Source: Citrobacter braakii (lineage in GTDB: Bacteria > Pseudomonadota > Gammaproteobacteria > Enterobacterales > Enterobacteriaceae). From it: a DNA stretch of 64,000 bases. This document shows positions 59,622 to 64,000 of this stretch, piece after piece. The notes below the pieces were generated by a model, which was not told the origin of the DNA, did no database searches, and saw only the letters and a program-made list of their open reading frames with translations. Made by a program: the position numbers and the translations under genes. Within the stretch, counting starts at the first letter, position 1. The number at the start of each line of letters is the position of its first letter. The stretch covers positions 310,001 to 374,000 of the forward strand of contig NZ_NAEW01000003.1 of assembly GCF_002075345.1 (NCBI RefSeq), in the 5' to 3' direction.

Positions 59622-60524
59622 ATGAGAGGAAAAATACCCAAGACGGAGTTGCTGGTAACTTTTGAAGTGGTTGCGCGTCACGAAAGTTATACCCGGGCAG
59701 CTGAAGAGTTGGCGTTAACACAAAGTGCTGTTTTCCGCCAGGTGAATGCACTGGAGGATTTTCTTAATACCGCGCTATTTAATCATGCCAAAAAACGTAT
59801 TTTTTTAAATGCGGCCGGCAAACATTATTTAAGTATCGTTAAAGAAACGTTAAATAAACTCGAGCGCGATACGACCACAATAATGACCTGGCAACCGACC
59901 GTACAGGTTATTGAGCTGGCGGTAAATCCGACGTTCAGTACGCATTGGTTGATCCCCAACCTGCGCGAGTTTAACAAACTCAATCCTGATATTATTGTGA
60001 ACATCCATTCGCTGGCGAATATCGGTGATTTTCTTAATCGTGAGTATGATGCGGCAATTATGCGCGAAGATTTCTACTCACCGTGGTCAGAGGTTGAGTA
60101 CCTGTTTGAAGAGGAAATTCTGCCAGTTTGCAGCCGCTGTCTGCTGGCCGAACCGGAACGGAAACTGTCAGTCCACGAACTGCTGAACGAATACCCGCTG
60201 TTGCACCAGAGTACGCGAATCAAAGGCTGGCAGGAATGGTTTGCGCTGTCCAACGTCAGCAGTCCGCTGGTAAATAAAGGCCCGAGATTTGATCTGTTGT
60301 CGATGTTGATTGCGGCGGTTCGTTCTAATCTGGGGGTTGCGCTGCTTCCTCGTTTTGCCATTCAGCACGATCTGGACAATGGAGATATGGTCATTCCTTG
60401 CGATGTTCCGATGCGCACCGGGAACCGTTTCATTATGACGTGGCGTGAAGAGAAATCGGAGTCTGCGCATTTACAGACATTTCGTAACTGGTTGCTCAGT
60501 AAGTCCGTGGTGTCGGCTACCTGA
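59622..60524 (+). CDS. LysR-family regulator (GcvA-like)
   Basis: A 300-residue LysR-type regulator of the GcvA/AmpR-like branch. The helix-turn-helix covers residues 1-60 (KTELLVTFEVVARHESYTRA, then LALTQSAVFRQVNALEDFL), and the ligand-binding domain follows, ending in a GVALLPRFAIQ segment typical of this branch. I start at ATG 59622; an ATG at 59610 is also in frame and the ribosome site does not clearly favour one. It converges with the cobO gene and may regulate the glutaminase-fumarase-cobO set, since E. coli O157 has a LysR gene beside a comparable cluster as far as I recall. Confidence 0.82.
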   Translation: MRGKIPKTELLVTFEVVARHESYTRAAEELALTQSAVFRQVNALEDFLNTALFNHAKKRIFLNAAGKHYLSIVKETLNKLERDTTTIMTWQPTVQVIELAVNPTFSTHWLIPNLREFNKLNPDIIVNIHSLANIGDFLNREYDAAIMREDFYSPWSEVEYLFEEEILPVCSRCLLAEPERKLSVHELLNEYPLLHQSTRIKGWQEWFALSNVSSPLVNKGPRFDLLSMLIAAVRSNLGVALLPRFAIQHDLDNGDMVIPCDVPMRTGNRFIMTWREEKSESAHLQTFRNWLLSKSVVSAT

Positions 60525-60540
60525 TGGTGGTTTGCGCTTT

Positions 60541-60597
60541 ATCAGGCCTACAAAGATTGGTAGGCCGGATAAGACGCGTTAGCATCGTTATCCGGCA
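60541..60597. repeat. REP element pair between lysR and cobO
   Basis: ATCAGGCCTACA faces TAGGCCGGATAAG, which continues through a GC core to GTTATCCGGC. This is a typical REP/BIME arrangement in the short gap between convergent genes. Confidence 0.75.
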
Positions 60598-60606
60598 AAA
60601 GAACGG

Positions 60607-61209
60607 CTACCAGTCGATTCCAATCTGTGCCTGAATCCCGCGGTCAAACGCGTGCTTGACCGGGCGAATTTCACTGACCGTATCGGCCAGTTCCAGTAGC
60701 AGCGCATGGCATCCGCGCCCGGTCACGATGACGCTTTGCTCCGCAGGGCGATTTTCGATGGCGCTGATAACCTCCTGGGTGTCCAGATAGTGGTAAGCCA
60801 GCATGTAGGTGAGCTCATCCAACACCACCAGATCGTACTGCGGATCAGCCAGCATGCGCTTACTTTCCTGCCAGACTACCGTTGCCGCCTCGATATCCGC
60901 TTGCCGATTTTGGGTTTCCCAGGTAAATCCGGTGCCCATAATATGAAATTCGACACCGAGCGGTTGCAGCGTGTTGTACTCGCCATTATCCCACTGACCT
61001 TTAATAAACTGCGCGATGCCAACGGTTTTTCCGTGACCAACCGCGCGCGTTGCCGTACCAAAGGCTGCGGTGGATTTTCCTTTACCGTTGCCGGTGAAGA
61101 CAATCAGGATCCCTTTCTTCTCCGTTGCCGCCGCCACGCGGGTATCAACCTGTTCTTTCAGTTTCTGCTGACGCTGGCGGTGTCTGTCATTATTGGCTCG
61201 CGCTTCCAT
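60607..61209 (-). CDS. cobO: Cob(I)alamin adenosyltransferase (BtuR/CobO family)
   Basis: A 200-residue ATP:corrinoid adenosyltransferase makes adenosylcobalamin. The P-loop is VFTGNGKGKSTAAFGTATRA and the C-terminal signature RPVKHAFDRGIQAQIGIDW. It is clearly related to E. coli BtuR but differs enough to be a second copy, and the housekeeping btuR is elsewhere in enterobacteria. AAGGAG precedes the ATG. It begins 9 bases after the fumarase gene, so coenzyme B12 supply is tied to that pathway. Confidence 0.92.
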   Translation of the reverse strand: MEARANNDRHRQRQQKLKEQVDTRVAAATEKKGILIVFTGNGKGKSTAAFGTATRAVGHGKTVGIAQFIKGQWDNGEYNTLQPLGVEFHIMGTGFTWETQNRQADIEAATVVWQESKRMLADPQYDLVVLDELTYMLAYHYLDTQEVISAIENRPAEQSVIVTGRGCHALLLELADTVSEIRPVKHAFDRGIQAQIGIDW

Positions 61210-61218
61210 GGTGACTCC

Positions 61219-62871
61219 TTAATGTCCTGCCGGACAGGTTGCGCAGCGGTGCTGCTGCTCAAACTGGCTAAAGAAGTTATTGCCTTTGTCATCCACTAAT
61301 ACGAAGGCCGGCATATTTTTAACTTCCATCATCCACACCGCTTCCATTCCCAGCTCGGGATATTCAAGGCAGTGCAGGCTCTTCACGTACTGCTGCGCCA
61401 ACAAGGCTGCGGCGCCGCCAATGCTGCCAAGGTTAAAACCACCATGTTTGCGACACGCATCCGTGACTTGCGCGCTGCGGTTGCCTTTCGACAACATGAT
61501 CAGACTGCCGCCCGCAGCCTGGAAAGCATCGACGTAACCGTCCATGCGCCCGCCGGTTGTGGGACCTAGCGAACCGCAGGCCAGATTACTGGGGGTTTTA
61601 GCCGGGCCCGCGTAATAGACGATATGGTTTTTCATGTAATCTGGCATCGGTTCGCCGTTATCCAGGCGCTCTTTGATTTTGGCATGCGCGATATCGCGAG
61701 CCACAACAATCGGGCCGTTTAACGATAAACGCGTCCCAATTGGCAGAGTGGTGAGATCCAGCAGGATCTCGCGCAGCGGACGATTCAGATCCAGTTGTAC
61801 GGTCTGGGCGCCATTTTCCACCCGCTGTGAATCGGGAATAAATTTGCCCGGATTATGCTCGAGTTTTTCCAGCCAGATTCCGTGTTTGTTGATTTTGGCC
61901 TTGATGTTGCGGTCGGCTGAGCAGGAGAGAGCCATGGCGATAGGGCAGGAGCCGCCGTGGCGTGGCAGGCGGATCACCCGGATATCGTGGGCAAAGTATT
62001 TGCCGCCAAACTGCGCGCCGATGCCAAACTCGCGGCTGGCGTTGAGCAGCTCGGCTTCCAGCGCCGTATCGCGGAATGCCTGACCCAGTTCGTTCCCGCT
62101 GGTGGGCAGGTTATCGTAATATTTAGTTGAAGCCAGTTTAGCAACTTTCAGCGTCTGGTCGGCGGACAAGCCTCCAACGACGAAAGCGATGTGATACGGC
62201 GGGCAGGCGGCTGTACCCAGTGATTTCATTTTTTCGATCAGAAACGCGGTGAGCTTTTCCGGCTGCAGAATAGATTTGGTTTCCTGGAACAGCGCCGCTT
62301 TGTTAGCAGAGCCGCCGCCTTTGTTGACAAACAGGAAACGGTATTCGTTACCCGGCGTGGCGCTGATGTCGATTTGCGCCGGCAGGTTAGTCTGGGTATT
62401 GACCTCGGTATACATGTCCAGCGGGGCATTTTGCGAGTAACGCAGGTTGTTTTCGGTGAAGGTGGTGTACACGCCTTTGCTTAATGCTTCTGCGTCATCG
62501 CCGCCGGTCCAGACATGCTGTCCTTTGCAGGCCACAATGGTTGCCGTCCCGGTATCCTGGCAGTTGGGCAGGACGCCTTTGGCCGAAACCTCAGCATTGC
62601 GTAGCAGTTGCAATGCGACGTACTTATCGTTACTGCTGGCCTGCGGATCGTGCAGAATGCTGGCTATCTGTTTTAAATGTCCGGCGCGCAGGAAAAATGA
62701 AGCCTCATAAAATGCCTGCTGGGCTAATAAGGTTAGCGCTTCTGGCGCAACCTTAATCACTTCCTCTCCGTCTAACTCCGTTACCGCAACGTGCTGGTTA
62801 CTCAGTAATTCATATTCGGTATTATCTTTACTCTGAACAAAGAGTTCCTGCCAGACAAATGGTTTAGACAT
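61219..62871 (-). CDS. Class I fumarase / mesaconase (FumD-like)
   Basis: A 550-residue oxygen-sensitive 4Fe-4S hydro-lyase of the class I fumarase family. Cluster cysteines are Cys104 ([11 protein letters not shown]), the Cys of [13 protein letters not shown] and that of [16 protein letters not shown]. It is only roughly 60-70 per cent identical, by eye, to FumA/FumB. Its neighbours are a glutaminase and a B12 adenosyltransferase, so the best fit is FumD, the mesaconase/fumarase described from E. coli O157:H7 methylaspartate clusters, which hydrates mesaconate to citramalate. A plain fumarase is possible. It is 58 bases after glutaminase. Confidence 0.85.
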   Translation of the reverse strand: MSKPFVWQELFVQSKDNTEYELLSNQHVAVTELDGEEVIKVAPEALTLLAQQAFYEASFFLRAGHLKQIASILHDPQASSNDKYVALQLLRNAEVSAKGVLPNCQDTGTATIVACKGQHVWTGGDDAEALSKGVYTTFTENNLRYSQNAPLDMYTEVNTQTNLPAQIDISATPGNEYRFLFVNKGGGSANKAALFQETKSILQPEKLTAFLIEKMKSLGTAACPPYHIAFVVGGLSADQTLKVAKLASTKYYDNLPTSGNELGQAFRDTALEAELLNASREFGIGAQFGGKYFAHDIRVIRLPRHGGSCPIAMALSCSADRNIKAKINKHGIWLEKLEHNPGKFIPDSQRVENGAQTVQLDLNRPLREILLDLTTLPIGTRLSLNGPIVVARDIAHAKIKERLDNGEPMPDYMKNHIVYYAGPAKTPSNLACGSLGPTTGGRMDGYVDAFQAAGGSLIMLSKGNRSAQVTDACRKHGGFNLGSIGGAAALLAQQYVKSLHCLEYPELGMEAVWMMEVKNMPAFVLVDDKGNNFFSQFEQQHRCATCPAGH

Positions 62872-62900
62872 GTTTACATCTCACCTTTTAGTTAATATGT

Positions 62901-62922
62901 CGGATGGCGCTCACGCCATCCG
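62901..62922. repeat. REP-type hairpin between glutaminase and fumarase
   Basis: CGGATGGCG and CGCCATCCG pair perfectly around CTCA. No T run follows, so it is probably a REP half-unit rather than a terminator, leaving the two genes cotranscribed. Confidence 0.65.
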
Positions 62923-62929
62923 TAATTGC

Positions 62930-63931
62930 TTAATGCGCTAAAAAGACATTGGCTTTTGTCGCTTCGGCGACATATTCGATCGTTTTCTGGGCGCGAACGC
63001 TGTTACCGGCTTCATCCAGCGGCGGAGAATAGACGGCAATCGCATATTCGCCCGGGACAACGGCGACCATGCCGCCGCCGACGCCGCTTTTTGCCGGGAT
63101 GCCCACGGTGTAGAGCCATTTACCGCTGCCGTCGTATAGTCCGGCAATCGCCATTTCTGCCAGCACCTGCGGAACATATTTTTCATTCAGCAACTGCTTG
63201 CCGTTGAATGGAGATTTGCCTTTGTTCGCCAGTACCGCCCCCATTTTGGCCAGTTGCTCAACGGTGATATCCACCGAGCACTGACGGGTATAAATTTCGA
63301 CAGCTTCGTCGGTATTGCCATAGAAGCTGTTATAGGATTCCATCAGCTTCGCCAGCGCCTGATTGTGCTGGTTGGTTTCCATCTCGGATTTAAAGACCGG
63401 CTCATTAACCGTGAGCGTGGCGTCGGCCCAGACGTTCAGGTTGTCGAGGATTTTGTTCCAGCGATCGGTTTTGTCTTTGGCTTCAATCAGGCTAACGGTG
63501 CTCATCGCCCCGGCGTTTACCAGCGGGTTCTCAGGCGCGCCTTTGGTCAGCTCAACCGCTAAACCGGAGTTGAAGGGCATGCCAGTGGCATTGGCCCCGA
63601 GTTTGTCCAGCACCACCTGAGGGCCGTGCTGTTCCATGGCGAGCGCCATGGTGAAGACTTTGCTCAGGGATTCCATGGGGAAGGGTTTGTTAACATCGCC
63701 AACCTGGTAGATCTTGCCGTCCACCGTGGCAATGGTGATGGCAAAGTTATTCGGGCTGTAGGTCGCCAGGGCAGGGATGTAGTCGGCGACTTTTCCATCG
63801 TGGTTACTTTTATATTTTTGATGTGCCTGGTCGATAAGCTTTGCGTAATCCGGCGTGGTTTGCGCGAGAGTCGTTGCGCTAAACAAAACGCTGAAGGAAA
63901 AAATACTCACGCCGAGAAGAGTTTTAGTCAT
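62930..63931 (-). CDS. Periplasmic glutaminase (GlsA family)
   Basis: A 333-residue serine-dependent beta-lactamase-fold glutaminase converts glutamine to glutamate and ammonia. It has a clear signal peptide (SIFSFSVLFSATTLA, cleavage probably after residue 23), so it acts in the periplasm, unlike cytoplasmic YbaS/YneH. The S-x-x-K motif is FPMESLSKVFTMA, a GMPFNSG segment lines the site, and VGIPAKSGVGGGM is the conserved C-terminal K-S-G. It heads the minus-strand run into fumarase and cobO and would feed glutamate to the proposed methylaspartate route. Confidence 0.88.
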   Translation of the reverse strand: MTKTLLGVSIFSFSVLFSATTLAQTTPDYAKLIDQAHQKYKSNHDGKVADYIPALATYSPNNFAITIATVDGKIYQVGDVNKPFPMESLSKVFTMALAMEQHGPQVVLDKLGANATGMPFNSGLAVELTKGAPENPLVNAGAMSTVSLIEAKDKTDRWNKILDNLNVWADATLTVNEPVFKSEMETNQHNQALAKLMESYNSFYGNTDEAVEIYTRQCSVDITVEQLAKMGAVLANKGKSPFNGKQLLNEKYVPQVLAEMAIAGLYDGSGKWLYTVGIPAKSGVGGGMVAVVPGEYAIAVYSPPLDEAGNSVRAQKTIEYVAEATKANVFLAH

Positions 63932-63962
63932 GGTGCAATCCTGTTGGTGTGCTCATCATGGT

Positions 63963-63992
63963 GCCGGATGGCGGCTTACCGCCTTATCCGGC
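63963..63992. repeat. REP element upstream of glutaminase
   Basis: GCCGGATGGCGGC and GCCTTATCCGGCC form a standard REP palindrome near the right edge of the window. It lies upstream of the glutaminase start, between it and whatever precedes it. Confidence 0.7.
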
Positions 63993-64000
63993 CAACGGAT

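Noticed and set aside
60607-61209. Naming the adenosyltransferase btuR
   Set aside because: The housekeeping btuR lies elsewhere in enterobacteria, and this copy differs at many positions and sits in a pathway operon.
61219-62871. Naming the fumarase fumA or fumB
   Set aside because: The sequence differs too much from both, and the neighbours are not those of fumAC or dcuB-fumB.

Overview
The window is about 64 kb of enterobacterial chromosome corresponding to the fur-to-cydAB stretch of Escherichia coli and Salmonella, and almost every base is coding or recognisable leader sequence. Core proteins such as Fur, FldA, Pgm, GltA, SdhA, SucA and PhrB have the lengths known from E. coli and closely matching sequences. 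A tcuRABC locus sits next to fur, as I remember it from Salmonella. mngRAB is present, and dehydratase and B12 genes lie where E. coli K-12 goes straight on to cydA. This combination points to Citrobacter, perhaps the C. amalonaticus group. The genus is an inference from gene order.

Layout. 1-4.3 kb: tricarballylate/citrate genes tcuC (cut by the window edge), tcuB, tcuA and tcuR. 4.4-9.4 kb: fur with its upstream peptide uof, fldA, ybfE with a LexA box, ybfF, seqA and pgm. 9.4-13.4 kb: the inducible ornithine decarboxylase operon speFL-speF-potE. 13.6-21.5 kb: the potassium operon kdpFABC with sensor kdpD and regulator kdpE, and a KdpE box. 21.7-25.4 kb: ybfA, phrB, a fragment of an Rpn-type nuclease/transposase, and dtpD. 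25.7-32 kb: a pyroglutamate operon (ybgI, pxpBCA, two membrane proteins, pcp) ending in the DNA repair gene nei. 32-45 kb: abrB, gltA and the sdhCDAB-sucABCD respiratory and TCA-cycle operon, with a candidate SdhX RNA at its 3' end. 44.9-50.4 kb: mngR and mngAB for 2-O-mannosylglycerate.

50.4-64 kb is accessory. A minus-strand run of eight tightly packed genes holds homologues of OtnK, OtnC and OtnI (four-carbon acid-sugar pathway), a DeoR regulator, a beta-keto-acid cleavage enzyme, a sodium/organic-acid symporter, a GlcG/HbpS-like protein and an Asp/Glu-racemase-like protein. No sugar-acid dehydrogenase is present, so the substrate is unknown. A PocR-type regulator is divergent from it and runs tail-to-tail into a free-standing uroporphyrinogen-III methyltransferase. 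After a LysR gene, a minus-strand set of periplasmic glutaminase, class I fumarase/mesaconase and cob(I)alamin adenosyltransferase looks like one flank of a coenzyme-B12-dependent glutamate mutase (methylaspartate) pathway; its remaining genes would lie past the right edge.

The genes converge on central metabolism. Tricarballylate gives cis-aconitate, pyroglutamate and glutamine give glutamate, mannosylglycerate gives hexose phosphate and glycerate, and methylaspartate carbon would end as pyruvate and acetyl-CoA. These feed the gltA/sdh/suc cycle in the middle of the window. No tRNA, rRNA, CRISPR array, intact insertion sequence or prophage was seen. REP-type palindromes occur near gltA, sucB, the lysR/cobO junction and glutaminase.
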